Positions 1 to 8,854 of a stretch of DNA of 47,936 nt are shown here, in pieces; within the stretch, counting starts at the first letter, position 1, and every line of letters starts with the position of its first letter. The notes under the pieces were generated by a model. The model searched no databases. It had not been told where the DNA came from and saw nothing but the letters and a program-made list of their open reading frames with translations. The position numbers and the translations under genes are program-made. The DNA is taken from the NCBI GenBank assembly GCA_036488085.1, contig DASXHZ010000044.1:1-47936 (forward strand), in the 5' to 3' direction. The stretch comes from DASXHZ01 sp036488085 (GTDB taxonomy: Bacteria; Acidobacteriota; Thermoanaerobaculia; Gp7-AA8).

Positions 1-2056
1 CGCGGGCGGCCCAGTAGCGGGAGCCGTTGTTGTCGCCGAGGGTGAGCATCATCTTGGCGATGGCGAGGAAGTTGTCGGCGGTTGGGGCGGCGTTGACGAG
101 CTGATAGACGAGACGCGTGGCCTCCTCGCCTCGCCCCTCACTGATGAGGAGGACGATGAGGCTCTGATACGCGCGCGGGTCGCCGGGCGAGAGTGCGATC
201 TCCTGTTTGAGGGCGCGCTCGGCGTCCTCGTTGCGGCCGAGGCGCGCGAGGAGATCGCCGCGAAGGAACGAGAGGCCGGCGAACGGCGGCTTCTTCTCGC
301 TGTCGATGATGTGTTGCGCTTCATCGGCCGCGGCGAGCGCCTGGTCGAAATGATTGCCCTGTTTGAGGACGCGTGCGAGCGTCACGTAGGCCGCGGCGCG
401 ATCGCCGCCGCTCGTCGCGAGGCGCGCCTCTTTCTCGGCGTTCACCAGATCAGAACGTGCGAGGAACACGCGCGCCAGGACCTCGTGCGCGCGCGGCGCA
501 TCGCCGGACAACGCGAGTTGCGCGTGCTGTTGCGCATCGTCGAGACGGCCCGTGTCGAGCGCCAAGTTCGCGACCGTCAATGCCAGCAGCGGCGAACCGG
601 GATTCGATTTCAGCCCCTCCTTTGCGGCGGCGATCGCCTCATCTTGGCGCCCGAGGCGCCAGTAGGCTTTCGCCGTCACATCCCAGACGTCGGTCATGCG
701 CGGGTTGTCACGGAGGATGTTCTGGAACGCCGCGAGCGCCGCGGCGTTGTTGCCGGCGCGGAATTGCGAGAACGCGGCGCGGAGGTCGCGAAAGGTTCCG
801 GTCTTGTCTTTCGGATCGGGGAGCACTTCGCCCGGCGCCGCGGCGCCGGCGCTGCCGATGTAGCCGAGGGCCGCGAGCTTCGCCATCTCTTCCTGCGGAA
901 CGGCCGCAGCGGCCGCGGCGCCCTTCAGCATCGGCGCGATAGCCTGCTTCATGGCGAAGTACGTGCGCCGGTCGGTGTCGACGAGGTTCGACGTTTCGCG
1001 CGGATCGGCGTGGAGGTCGTACAACTCGGGACGCGGCGCCTCGATGTAGTGCTTCGTCCCATCGGTGAGCGAGTGAAGGTCGCTCCATCCGAAGTGAAAC
1101 CGCGGGTAAAACGTCTCGCTGTAGACATCCCGCGACGACGCTTTCCCGCCGAATAGCGGGCGGCTCGTCATCCCCGCCGGCAGCGCGATGTGCAGTACAT
1201 CGAGAATCGCCGGCATCACGTCGCGCAGGCCGGCGGTCTCGCTCACGCGTGAGGCGCGCGGCGAGCCGGGAAGCTTCACGATCAGCGGGACCTGGATCGC
1301 CTCGCGGTAGAGAAAAATGCCGTGTTCATCCTCGCCGTGATCGCCGAGGCCTTCGCCGTGGTCGGATAAGAAAACGATCAGAGCACGGTCGTAGATGCCG
1401 GCGCGTCGCAAGGAGTCGAGAAAGCGTCCGACGATCGCGTCGGCCGTGGCGATCTCCGCATCGTACGGCTTGAAACGGGAGCGGAACGGTTCCGGCGCGT
1501 CGTACGGCGAGTGCGGCTCGTACAGGTGCAGCAGAAAGAAGAACGGCTGCGTCCTGTGCGCGCCGACCCACTGCTCGGCGATGCCCTCAGTCTCCACACC
1601 GCTGCGTTGAATTCCGCCGAGCGGCTGATCCGCACGCTCGACGATGTGATCGTCGAAGAATTGAAAGCCGCGCGCGATGCCGGTCTCTCGCCGCAACACG
1701 TACGCGGACACCGCGGCCCCCGTGGCGTAGCCATTCCTCCCGAGGAGCTCGGCGAGCGTCGGTTTTGCGGGATCGAGCTTGAATCCCATGTTGTCGCGGA
1801 CGCCGGTATCGGCCGGAAGGAGCCCGGTGAGGATCGTCGCATGGGACGGAAGGGTCAGCGGACAGTGGCTGAAGGCGCGGTCGAACACCATGGCGTCGCG
1901 CGCGAAGGCGTCGATCGCCGGAGTCTGGACATCGCGATAGCCGTAGACCGGAAGGTGGTCCGAACGGAGCGTGTCGACAGAGATGATGATGACGGGCGGG
2001 CGGGCGTCGCTGGCTACCTTTCGTCCGCAAGCCGCGGCAAGCAGCGCGAAAAACAA
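1..2056 (-). CDS. Sulfatase-fold (alkaline phosphatase superfamily) lipoprotein with C-terminal TPR repeats, 3' truncated by the window edge
   Basis: The frame on the minus strand has no stop before the window edge, so the C-terminus is missing. A metal-binding N-terminal motif SVDTLRSDHLPVYGY is followed by CPLTLPSHATILTG, where sulfatases carry the C/S-x-P-S-R nucleophile. Here the position is Thr, as in phosphotransferase-type members of the superfamily, so formylglycine-dependent sulfatase activity is doubtful. A second metal motif FLSDHGEGLGDHG follows. After about residue 400 the protein becomes Ala/Leu-rich helical repeats of TPR type (for example NNAAALAAFQNILRDNPR). The only plausible start in frame is TTG at 2056, which gives a short hydrophobic leader ending LLAAAC, a possible lipobox. 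No clear Shine-Dalgarno is seen, and the start lies in the T-tract of the preceding terminator. The fold is confident; the substrate is unknown. Confidence 0.8.
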   Translation of the reverse strand, partial: MFFALLAAACGRKVASDARPPVIIISVDTLRSDHLPVYGYRDVQTPAIDAFARDAMVFDRAFSHCPLTLPSHATILTGLLPADTGVRDNMGFKLDPAKPTLAELLGRNGYATGAAVSAYVLRRETGIARGFQFFDDHIVERADQPLGGIQRSGVETEGIAEQWVGAHRTQPFFFLLHLYEPHSPYDAPEPFRSRFKPYDAEIATADAIVGRFLDSLRRAGIYDRALIVFLSDHGEGLGDHGEDEHGIFLYREAIQVPLIVKLPGSPRASRVSETAGLRDVMPAILDVLHIALPAGMTSRPLFGGKASSRDVYSETFYPRFHFGWSDLHSLTDGTKHYIEAPRPELYDLHADPRETSNLVDTDRRTYFAMKQAIAPMLKGAAAAAAVPQEEMAKLAALGYIGSAGAAAPGEVLPDPKDKTGTFRDLRAAFSQFRAGNNAAALAAFQNILRDNPRMTDVWDVTAKAYWRLGRQDEAIAAAKEGLKSNPGSPLLALTVANLALDTGRLDDAQQHAQLALSGDAPRAHEVLARVFLARSDLVNAEKEARLATSGGDRAAAYVTLARVLKQGNHFDQALAAADEAQHIIDSEKKPPFAGLSFLRGDLLARLGRNEDAERALKQEIALSPGDPRAYQSLIVLLISEGRGEEATRLVYQLVNAAPTADNFLAIAKMMLTLGDNNGSRYWAAR

Positions 2057-2088
2057 CGCGAAGGTCCGCCACGAATGGCGGACCTTCG
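2050..2088 (-). terminator. Rho-independent terminator after the TonB receptor gene
   Basis: There is a perfect 12-bp inverted repeat, CGAAGGTCCGCC at 2059-2070 and its complement at 2077-2088, with a 6-nt loop. On the minus strand it is followed by a T-rich run (TTGTTTTT). It lies 15 bases downstream of the receptor stop codon. The sulfatase-fold gene appears to start inside the T-tract. Confidence 0.8.
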
Positions 2089-2103
2089 ATTGCCGTGAAG
2101 ATT

Positions 2104-5037
2104 TCAGAACGAGATTCGCGCGCCGAAGCGGAGCACGCGCGGGCTCATGAGAACCGAGATGTGGTTGTACACCGGGTTGGTTGCGTTCGCTCCGGCGTCG
2201 AGAAGCGTATTGCGGTCGAGGACGGTGTGTTGATTGAGAACGTTGAACGCATCGATCGAAAGATTCACCGCGGCGCCGTGGACGATCTTGAACTCCTTGG
2301 CAACGCGGAGATCGAGGTTGGCGATGTTCGGCAACCGGTTGTCGTCGAAGTTCGACGACACGAGGAGGTGCTTGGTCGTCCCCTCTTTGCGGTCCTTGAA
2401 GCTGACGTAGTACGGGATGATGTAGCCCTCACGGCCATTGAACGCCGCGCCGACGCTGAAGTGCCACGGCAACTGGTACACCCCGGTGAGGCTGTAGGCC
2501 CATCGGGAATTGATGTAGTTGTTGCCGATGCCGCCGCCGGACGCCACCTCGGCGCCATTGCAGACCGAGCAACTGTTGAACGAGTTCGTGCTGTTGCTCA
2601 GCAGCGGCGACGGATCGATGATCGCTCCCGGCCCGACGTGCTGCGTCCAATTAGAGATCGTGACGTTCGCCCGCATCATCCAGTTGTTGGACATTCGCTT
2701 GACGGCCGACAGCTCGATGTCCTGATACGTCTGTGAATAGTCTTTCCGGTTCGTGAAGACATAGTTGACCGGGACAGCCACGCCGGGCCTGATCGTGTAG
2801 AACGGAACGCTGTAGGGCGTGCCGTTGGGCAGTATGCCCGACTTGTTTCCGGCGAGGACATAGTCGGCCGTCGTGTAGTAATCGCCCGCCCCGCGCGTCT
2901 TCTCGAACTGGTTCCATACGAAATCGGTCATGTAGCGGCGGGTGTAATTCGCAGTCACCGCGAAACCGGGCGTCAGCTCGTATTGCACGCCGGCGATGAG
3001 CTCGTCGGTCTTCGGGGGCTTCATGTGGTAGTCGACGCGGCCCGGCGAGAAGCCGGCGGCCGTGTTGTTGGGATCGATGTTCGCGAATGAATAGACGCCG
3101 TCCGCGAAATCGATCTCATTGCGCTGCACCGTGCGGTCGCCGTTCAGGTCGTCCCAGTAGTAATAGAGATATTGCACTCGATAGAACGGGTTCGACGAGC
3201 CGACGTCGCTCGACCCGAGTTGGTTGATGTAGTGGTTGTAACTCCCTCGAACCAGCGCCCGGTTGTCCTTGCCGAATGCGTAGGTCACGCCGACGCGCGG
3301 CGAGAATCCGTTCCACTCCAGCGAGCGCGAATCGCCCGCGTAGTTCACGGCCGGGAGAATGTCGGGCACGAGCGGGTTCGCCGGAACGGAGCTGGCGAAA
3401 TTCTTGGCGCTTTGCATGTCATAACGCCCGCCGGCATTCACCGTGAGCTTGCCGACCAGGAATGTATCGCCGACGTAGATGTCCTTGTACTTCGATCCGA
3501 ATTTCGGCACCGCATCGCGCGTCAGGGCGGCCAGCGCGGAGCCGTCATAGAAGTTTCCGAAGGTCTGATTGCCCGGCCACGACGTGACGGAGCTCGCCGG
3601 CGTGTTGCGATATTCGAATCCCCACTTCAGCTCGTGGTCGACCTTGCCGAGGGTGGCGAACTTCGAGCCGTCGAGACGGTAGTCCTTCTGAGGGACGTCC
3701 TGGTGGTAGTAGCTGTAGGTGCGATGCCATCCGGACGAAATGCCGGGGTTTGCTGACGCATAGCTCCCGCTCGTCCACCACGCGCTGACGTCGCGTCCGC
3801 CGATCGGATTGAGCGTATACCCGTTCTGAACGAGGCCGACGAGACCAGTCAGGTAGAAGTTGCTTCCGAACGTCTGCGTGTCCTCGAGCTTGAGGACGTG
3901 TCCCGGCCCGGTCTGGTCCGTGGCGGTCTCGATGGGGCGGGTGATGCTGAGCCCGCGGCCATGCACCGTCTTGTTGTTCCACATGTAATAGGCGGAACTG
4001 CTGTTCGCCGGCGTGAGCTGCAGGTTCAACTTGCCGTTCCAGCTCGTGATGTGCGTCAACTGCGGGATGGTCGGCCCGGCGATGAAGTTGTCGATGTTGT
4101 TCTTCGAATACGCGCCCCAGATCCAGAGGCGGTCCTTGAGAATCGGTCCGCCCAACTCGAGCCCGTAGTCGCCGATGTTGTTGATCGAGTTCGCCGACGT
4201 CAGATACGACTGCGCCTCGGTCGGGATGACGGCGTCGGACTGGAATTGCTTGTCGGTCCAGAAATAACGGCCCGATCCGGAGAACGCATTCGTGCCGCGC
4301 TTCGACACCATGTTGATCTGCACGCCCGGCGTCCGCAGACGCGGATCCGATCCGCCGGTGCTGATCTGCATGTCCTGGAAGGAGTCGAAGTCGTAGTAGA
4401 AGTCGGAGGTACCGGTCGCCTGCATTTCGGTGATGTTGACGCCGTCGAGGTTCCACTCCGTCTGGTTCCGCTCGATGCCTTTGCCGATGAAGTACGACTG
4501 CTGGCCGGACTGATTGCCGCCGACGTTCACCGTGCTCACGAGGACGCCGGGCACCGTCTGAAGGACGACCCACGGGTCACGCGCGGACGGTACCTCGCGC
4601 AATTCCGTTTGGTTGATGTCCGACCCGGTGCCGGTATTGCGCACGTCGATCAGCGGCGTCTCCGCCGAGACGGTGATGCTCTGCGAGACCGCCGGCGACA
4701 TCTGGAAGTCGATCTCGGAATTCGCTCCGATGCTGACGTCGACGGGCCGGTGCGCGGTCCCGAAACCACTCAGCTCGGCGCTGACGTCATATCGTCCCGG
4801 CGCCTGATCGAGAAAACGATAGGCGCCGTTCGCACCGGTGACGAAGACCTGCGGCGCGCCGATGCCGGTGAGCGTCACCGTTACGCCGGGTAACGTGCTT
4901 CCCGAGGCGTCGAGAACCTTCCCGACGACGTTTCCTCCGGCAGTTTGAGCGACCGCCGGAGCGGCCAACCAAAGGACACCCGCTACGATTGCCGCGCCGA
5001 TCGACACGTATCGGCGCAAAGCCTGGTATCGCTTCAT
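2104..5037 (-). CDS. TonB-dependent outer-membrane receptor with carboxypeptidase-regulatory-like N-terminal domain
   Basis: The product is 977 residues and probably imports a large substrate such as a glycan, peptide or siderophore across the outer membrane using TonB energy. A signal peptide covers about residues 1-31 (hydrophobic stretch ending APAVAQ). Next comes an Ig-like carboxypeptidase-regulatory domain (about 35-110: GKVLDASGSTLPGVTVTL then GAYRFLDQAPGRYDV), a plug domain, and a long beta-barrel rich in Tyr, Asn and Gly. The protein ends in an aromatic residue (FGARISF), typical of outer-membrane barrels. The start at 5037 was chosen over a longer open frame because GGGGGGAG lies just upstream and the signal peptide begins there. 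The Oar-like architecture is common in Acidobacteriota. Substrate is not predictable; the neighbouring M20 peptidase and carrier are divergent and may or may not be related. Confidence 0.9.
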   Translation of the reverse strand: MKRYQALRRYVSIGAAIVAGVLWLAAPAVAQTAGGNVVGKVLDASGSTLPGVTVTLTGIGAPQVFVTGANGAYRFLDQAPGRYDVSAELSGFGTAHRPVDVSIGANSEIDFQMSPAVSQSITVSAETPLIDVRNTGTGSDINQTELREVPSARDPWVVLQTVPGVLVSTVNVGGNQSGQQSYFIGKGIERNQTEWNLDGVNITEMQATGTSDFYYDFDSFQDMQISTGGSDPRLRTPGVQINMVSKRGTNAFSGSGRYFWTDKQFQSDAVIPTEAQSYLTSANSINNIGDYGLELGGPILKDRLWIWGAYSKNNIDNFIAGPTIPQLTHITSWNGKLNLQLTPANSSSAYYMWNNKTVHGRGLSITRPIETATDQTGPGHVLKLEDTQTFGSNFYLTGLVGLVQNGYTLNPIGGRDVSAWWTSGSYASANPGISSGWHRTYSYYHQDVPQKDYRLDGSKFATLGKVDHELKWGFEYRNTPASSVTSWPGNQTFGNFYDGSALAALTRDAVPKFGSKYKDIYVGDTFLVGKLTVNAGGRYDMQSAKNFASSVPANPLVPDILPAVNYAGDSRSLEWNGFSPRVGVTYAFGKDNRALVRGSYNHYINQLGSSDVGSSNPFYRVQYLYYYWDDLNGDRTVQRNEIDFADGVYSFANIDPNNTAAGFSPGRVDYHMKPPKTDELIAGVQYELTPGFAVTANYTRRYMTDFVWNQFEKTRGAGDYYTTADYVLAGNKSGILPNGTPYSVPFYTIRPGVAVPVNYVFTNRKDYSQTYQDIELSAVKRMSNNWMMRANVTISNWTQHVGPGAIIDPSPLLSNSTNSFNSCSVCNGAEVASGGGIGNNYINSRWAYSLTGVYQLPWHFSVGAAFNGREGYIIPYYVSFKDRKEGTTKHLLVSSNFDDNRLPNIANLDLRVAKEFKIVHGAAVNLSIDAFNVLNQHTVLDRNTLLDAGANATNPVYNHISVLMSPRVLRFGARISF

Positions 5038-5086
5038 GCTCCCCCCTTTTTTCCTCTCGTGATGCTTCGACCTGCGAAAAACCGAC

Positions 5087-6340
5087 ATGGAGCTGGACCG
5101 GAATAGTAGACTCCGGGTCGGGACGAGAGCAATCGAATCACTCGAAGAAGCAGCACTCGAACGCATCGTTGCTGACGCCGAGGCGACTCTCGTCCGGCTT
5201 TGCGCCATCTCTTCGGAGAGCGGAAACGCGGCCGGGATCCGGCGCGTCGCCAACGATCTGAAAGCGGGCTTGGAGCGCCGCGGGCTGCGTGTCGACGTCG
5301 CCGACGAGAACGACGCCGCCGGTAAGCCGCAACCCGTTCTCATCGCGCGCGGGCCGTCCGTCGCCGACTCTCACCTTCTTCTCCTCGGCCACATGGACAC
5401 CGTCCTCCCCGCGGTCGAGCCGCGGATCGAAGGACGGCAACTCTCCGCAACGGGCTCGCTCGACATGAAGGGCGGTCTCGTCACGCTCCTCGGCGCGCTC
5501 GACGTCCTCGCCGCGCGCGGCGAGAAGTTTCCCGACGACATCCTCGCCGTCTTCGTCCCGGACGAGGAGTCGGAGAGTCTCATCTCCGGCAGCTCCGCGA
5601 ATCGCTGGAGCAGGAACGCGCGCGCGGTGCTCGTCCTCGAGCCGGGACAGGCGCGCGGCGATGGAGAGACGCTCGTCGCCGGACGGCGCGGTATGGTCGA
5701 GTGGAAGCTCGAAGTAACCGGCCGCGCGGCGCATTCAGGACTCGCGTATTGGTCGGGAAGGTCAGCGCTCGCAGCCGGCGCGGAGTGGTGCGCGCGAGCG
5801 CAGGGGCTGTCGAAGAGCGGCGCTGCACCGACCGTGAACGTCGGCCGCATCGTCGGCGGCGGCGCCGAATTCGTACGCGATCTCGCGCGGCATCACGACC
5901 TCGTCGGAACGGCGCGGCAGCTCAACGTCGTCTCGGATGCCGCCATCGCCGAGGGGGAGTTCCGTTTCCTCACGAAGTCTGACGGCGATGTCATGCTCGC
6001 CGAGCTCACACGTCTCACCTCGGAGATCGCAGCGCGGCACGACGTGACGGCCACGTTCACTCCTAGCATGCCGGTCGGCCCGGTCGATCCGAATGGCCCC
6101 GGCGCTTCCCTCGTGCAACGAACAGTGGAGCTGGCGGCGAAACGCGGCCTGCATCTCGAAGTCGAGGATGATCGCGGCGGCGTCTCATTCGCGAACTTCA
6201 TCGCCGAGCCGGCACGTGTCCCCGTCGTCGACGGTCTCGGACCGACCGGCGACGGGATGCACGTCCGCGGCGAGTTCCTGAATCTCGATTCGCTCCGTCC
6301 GCGCATCCTCCTGCTCGCCGACCTCCTCGCGACACTGTGA
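5087..6340 (+). CDS. M20-family zinc metallopeptidase (glutamate carboxypeptidase/ArgE-like)
   Basis: The product is 417 residues, the usual M20 length. The metal-binding and catalytic positions are visible: H102 and D104 in GHMDTVLP, D126 in SLDMKGG, E160/E161 in PDEESES and a late His in DGMHVRGEF. The insert between about 190 and 300 fits the M20 dimerisation domain (GRAAHSG motif). The family hydrolyses N-acyl or peptide-linked amino acids; the closest functional type appears to be CPG2-like carboxypeptidases, but the exact substrate is not shown. The ATG at 5087 has no good Shine-Dalgarno. The stop overlaps the GTG start of the next gene (GTGA), so the peptidase and the carrier are probably translated together, suggesting hydrolysis of a substrate whose product the carrier moves. 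Confidence 0.88.
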   Translation: MELDRNSRLRVGTRAIESLEEAALERIVADAEATLVRLCAISSESGNAAGIRRVANDLKAGLERRGLRVDVADENDAAGKPQPVLIARGPSVADSHLLLLGHMDTVLPAVEPRIEGRQLSATGSLDMKGGLVTLLGALDVLAARGEKFPDDILAVFVPDEESESLISGSSANRWSRNARAVLVLEPGQARGDGETLVAGRRGMVEWKLEVTGRAAHSGLAYWSGRSALAAGAEWCARAQGLSKSGAAPTVNVGRIVGGGAEFVRDLARHHDLVGTARQLNVVSDAAIAEGEFRFLTKSDGDVMLAELTRLTSEIAARHDVTATFTPSMPVGPVDPNGPGASLVQRTVELAAKRGLHLEVEDDRGGVSFANFIAEPARVPVVDGLGPTGDGMHVRGEFLNLDSLRPRILLLADLLATL

Positions 6341-7740
6341 CGACACCTCGCACCTACCGGATGCCCCACACGCTGGTGATCGTCGGCGCGTTGATCGTCA
6401 TCGTCCTCGCGATGTCGTGGGTGATTCCTTCCGGCACGTATCAACGCGTCGATCGCAACGGACGCCAGGTTACGGTTCCGGGCACGTACCACCGCGTAGC
6501 GAAGATCTACCTCGGCGGTCAGTGGCTGATGATCGCGCCGATCAAAGGCTTCGTCGACGGCGCGCTGATCATCGCGTTCCTTCTCCTGATCGGCGGCTCA
6601 TTCAACGTCATCCAGGAAACCGGAACGATCCACTTCGCGATCAAGAGAGTGACCGTCGCGCTGCGGAGCCGGCCGTTCCTCGAGAAGCTGCTCATCCCGG
6701 TGTTGATGATCATCTTCTCCCTCGGCGGCTCGATCTTCGGGATGGGCGAAGAGACGATCCCGTTCATCATGATCTTCGTTCCGCTCGCGCTCTCGCTCGG
6801 GTACGACTCGATCGTCGGCGCCTCGATCCCATTTCTCGGCGCGGCTGCCGGCTTCTCCGCTGCCTTCTTCAACCCGTTCACAGTCGGAATCGCGCAAGGG
6901 CTCGCCGGCCTCCCGCTCTACTCGGGATTCGGCTACCGCGTCGTGACGTGGTTCATCGGCACGGGAGTGACCATCGCGTGGGTGATGGCCTACGCCGCAC
7001 GCGTGAAGCGGAACCCGCAGCTCAGTCCCGTGTACGACATCGATCGCGCCCGCGACCTCAGCGCATACGACGTCGATGCGGCGCCGGAGCCGTGGACGAA
7101 GCGCCGTGCGGCGGTGCTCGTCCTCTTCCTCATCAGTATGGCGACGCTGATTTGGGGCATCCTCGAAGCGCAGTGGTTCATCGAAGAGATCGGCGCGCTC
7201 TTCCTCGCGATGGGACTGCTGATGGGCATCGTGGCGGGACTCCGCGGCAACGACATCGCGAAGCACTTCGTCGCCGGCGCGAAGGACATGGTCACGGTCG
7301 CGCTCATCATCGCCTGCGGCCGGTCGCTGCTCATCATCGCGCGCGAGAGCTCCATCCTCGACACGATCCTGCAGGCCAGCTCCACCGCCATCGCCGGCCT
7401 CCCCGCCATCGTCGCGGTGTGGGTGATGTTCTTCATCCAGGCGGTCATCAACTTCTTCATCCACTCCGGCACGGCGCAGGCAGCGTTGACGATGCCGATC
7501 ATGACGCCGCTCGCGGACCTGGTCGGGATCACGCGCCAGACGATGGTCTACGCCTACCAGCTCTGCGAGTTCATCAATCCGATCCTCCCGACCTCCGCCG
7601 TGACGATGGGCGTCCTCGGCATGGCCCGCATCCCGTGGGAAAAATGGGCGCGCTGGTTCCTTCCGCTGATGCTGGTCCTGATCGTCCTCGCCCTACTGCT
7701 TCTCATCCCGCCCGTGATGGTGAAGTGGGGGCCGTTCTGA
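6337..7740 (+). CDS. YfcC/DcuC-superfamily inner-membrane carrier
   Basis: The product is 467 residues with about 11-12 hydrophobic segments across its whole length. The sequence near 110-150 (LGGSIFGMGEETIPF) and the repeated glycine-rich hairpin regions are typical of YfcC proteins, related to C4-dicarboxylate anaerobic carriers and arginine/ornithine or short-chain acid transporters. The GTG at 6337 overlaps the stop of the M20 peptidase gene by 4 bp, which implies translational coupling. An ATG eight codons later (6361) is an alternative start just before the first membrane segment. The substrate is unknown; an amino acid or dicarboxylate is a reasonable guess from the peptidase partner. 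Confidence 0.85.
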   Translation: MTTPRTYRMPHTLVIVGALIVIVLAMSWVIPSGTYQRVDRNGRQVTVPGTYHRVAKIYLGGQWLMIAPIKGFVDGALIIAFLLLIGGSFNVIQETGTIHFAIKRVTVALRSRPFLEKLLIPVLMIIFSLGGSIFGMGEETIPFIMIFVPLALSLGYDSIVGASIPFLGAAAGFSAAFFNPFTVGIAQGLAGLPLYSGFGYRVVTWFIGTGVTIAWVMAYAARVKRNPQLSPVYDIDRARDLSAYDVDAAPEPWTKRRAAVLVLFLISMATLIWGILEAQWFIEEIGALFLAMGLLMGIVAGLRGNDIAKHFVAGAKDMVTVALIIACGRSLLIIARESSILDTILQASSTAIAGLPAIVAVWVMFFIQAVINFFIHSGTAQAALTMPIMTPLADLVGITRQTMVYAYQLCEFINPILPTSAVTMGVLGMARIPWEKWARWFLPLMLVLIVLALLLLIPPVMVKWGPF

Positions 7741-7759
7741 TCACGCACGAATAGCAAAA

Positions 7760-7784
7760 AGCCCGAGGCGCGATGCCTCGGGCT
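7760..7784 (-). terminator. Intrinsic terminator between convergent genes
   Basis: A perfect 10-bp stem, AGCCCGAGGC and its complement, encloses a 5-nt loop. On the minus strand it is followed by TTTTTGC, so it ends transcription of the secreted protein gene at 7812-8660. On the plus strand the stem lies 20 bp after the carrier stop but lacks a T-run, so it may act only weakly in that direction. Confidence 0.8.
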
Positions 7785-7811
7785 CTTGCACTTCGACTGC
7801 TACCGGATCGC

Positions 7812-8660
7812 TTACTGGATGCTGGTGATACCGGCGACGTTGAAGATTCCGTTGGAGAGCCACTGGCCGGTGAGCTCGACGAGCTCGCCGCGCTGCAGAC
7901 TGTTCAACGCATAGCCACCGACGTCGGCGCGGAATTCGCGGCCTGAGGCATCGTCCTGCAGCCAGACGGTTCCGGTGCGGTAGTCGACGCTCTCGACGAC
8001 GCCGCGGACGTAACCGTTGTCATATGCGTAGCCGGCGGGGTATCCGATGGTGTCGACGAAGATCGAGCCGCCACGGAAGATGCCGCCGATGTTGATCGAG
8101 AGGCCGGCGCGGAGACCACGCCCACGCGACTCAGGGATCCAATACGAACCGCCGCGATCGAGCTGGACGCGATACCCGTCGCGCTCGCGGGCGAACGAGG
8201 TGATCCTGCCCGATGCCGTGACGCGCTGGTTTTCACGGTAGCTGTTGTTGTCGGTGTAGCTGTTGTTGTTGTACTGCCCGCGCGAGCGCTGCGCCGTTTG
8301 CTGCCGCGCCTGCGTCTGCTGCCACGCCTGCGCCGGCTGCTGCTGTACCTGGTTCGTCCGATTGTTTGCCCGCACCTGGGCCGGCTGTGCCTGGCGCAAT
8401 CCTTCGTACTCCTGCGCTTGGTTGGTCGTCCGCGTCTGGGTCCGCTGCGTGGCACGTACCTGAGTCCTCTGCGGAGCCCGGTTGTACTGCTGACCGCGGT
8501 TGTTGTCGGCGTGCGTCTGAGTCGCCTGCGCGCCGCGATTGGAAGTGTTGTTCCGACTCCAGTCACCGCGCGACTGCGCGAATGCCGGCGTCGCCAGAAG
8601 AAGGGCTACTGCACCCGCTCCCGCCGCTTTCGTTGCCCACATCGTCACTGTCGTTTTCAT
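7812..8660 (-). CDS. Secreted Gln/Asn/Arg-rich protein with two C-terminal beta-barrel-like repeats
   Basis: The product is 282 residues. A clear signal peptide (about 1-28, ending TPAFAQS) indicates export. Residues about 30-140 are low complexity, rich in Q, N, R and T with recurring RTQ and QAR, probably disordered. Residues 145-282 form two similar segments (GRITSFARERDGYRVQLD and RGVVESVDYRTGTVWLQD), resembling small OB-like or DUF5666-type domains. An AAGGAGAA Shine-Dalgarno precedes the ATG at 8660. Function is unknown; surface or periplasmic nucleic-acid or polyanion binding would suit the basic tail but is only a guess. It is divergent from gdhA. Confidence 0.8.
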   Translation of the reverse strand: MKTTVTMWATKAAGAGAVALLLATPAFAQSRGDWSRNNTSNRGAQATQTHADNNRGQQYNRAPQRTQVRATQRTQTRTTNQAQEYEGLRQAQPAQVRANNRTNQVQQQPAQAWQQTQARQQTAQRSRGQYNNNSYTDNNSYRENQRVTASGRITSFARERDGYRVQLDRGGSYWIPESRGRGLRAGLSINIGGIFRGGSIFVDTIGYPAGYAYDNGYVRGVVESVDYRTGTVWLQDDASGREFRADVGGYALNSLQRGELVELTGQWLSNGIFNVAGITSIQ

Positions 8661-8825
8661 TGCTTTCTCCTTGTGTTACGCACATTTAGACAATGTGGGG
8701 ACTGGCGTTCTTTCGCGAAAAAGCCCAACAGCACGCGGGTGTCATGAACTGCATTTTCGCGTCATGGACGGCGTGAACGCGGGCTGGCTCGACCGAACCT
8801 CCCGGCGCCCCACCGGTGCTATCGT

Positions 8826-8847
8826 TCCCTCCTCGCAAAAGGAGGGA
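8826..8847 (+). promoter_or_regulatory. Hairpin that pairs with the Shine-Dalgarno of the glutamate dehydrogenase gene
   Basis: TCCCTCCT (8826-8833) is perfectly complementary to AGGAGGGA (8840-8847) across a 6-nt loop. The right arm is the strong Shine-Dalgarno of the gene that starts at 8855. In the mRNA the ribosome binding site would be sequestered in an 8-bp GC-rich stem. This suggests translational control, for example by temperature, a protein or an antisense partner, but nothing in the sequence shows which. Confidence 0.55.
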
Positions 8848-8854
8848 CTGCCCC

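Noticed and set aside
5038..5343. N-terminal extension of the TonB receptor
   Set aside because: The 102 extra codons overlap the M20 gene; a strong Shine-Dalgarno and signal peptide mark 5037 as the start.
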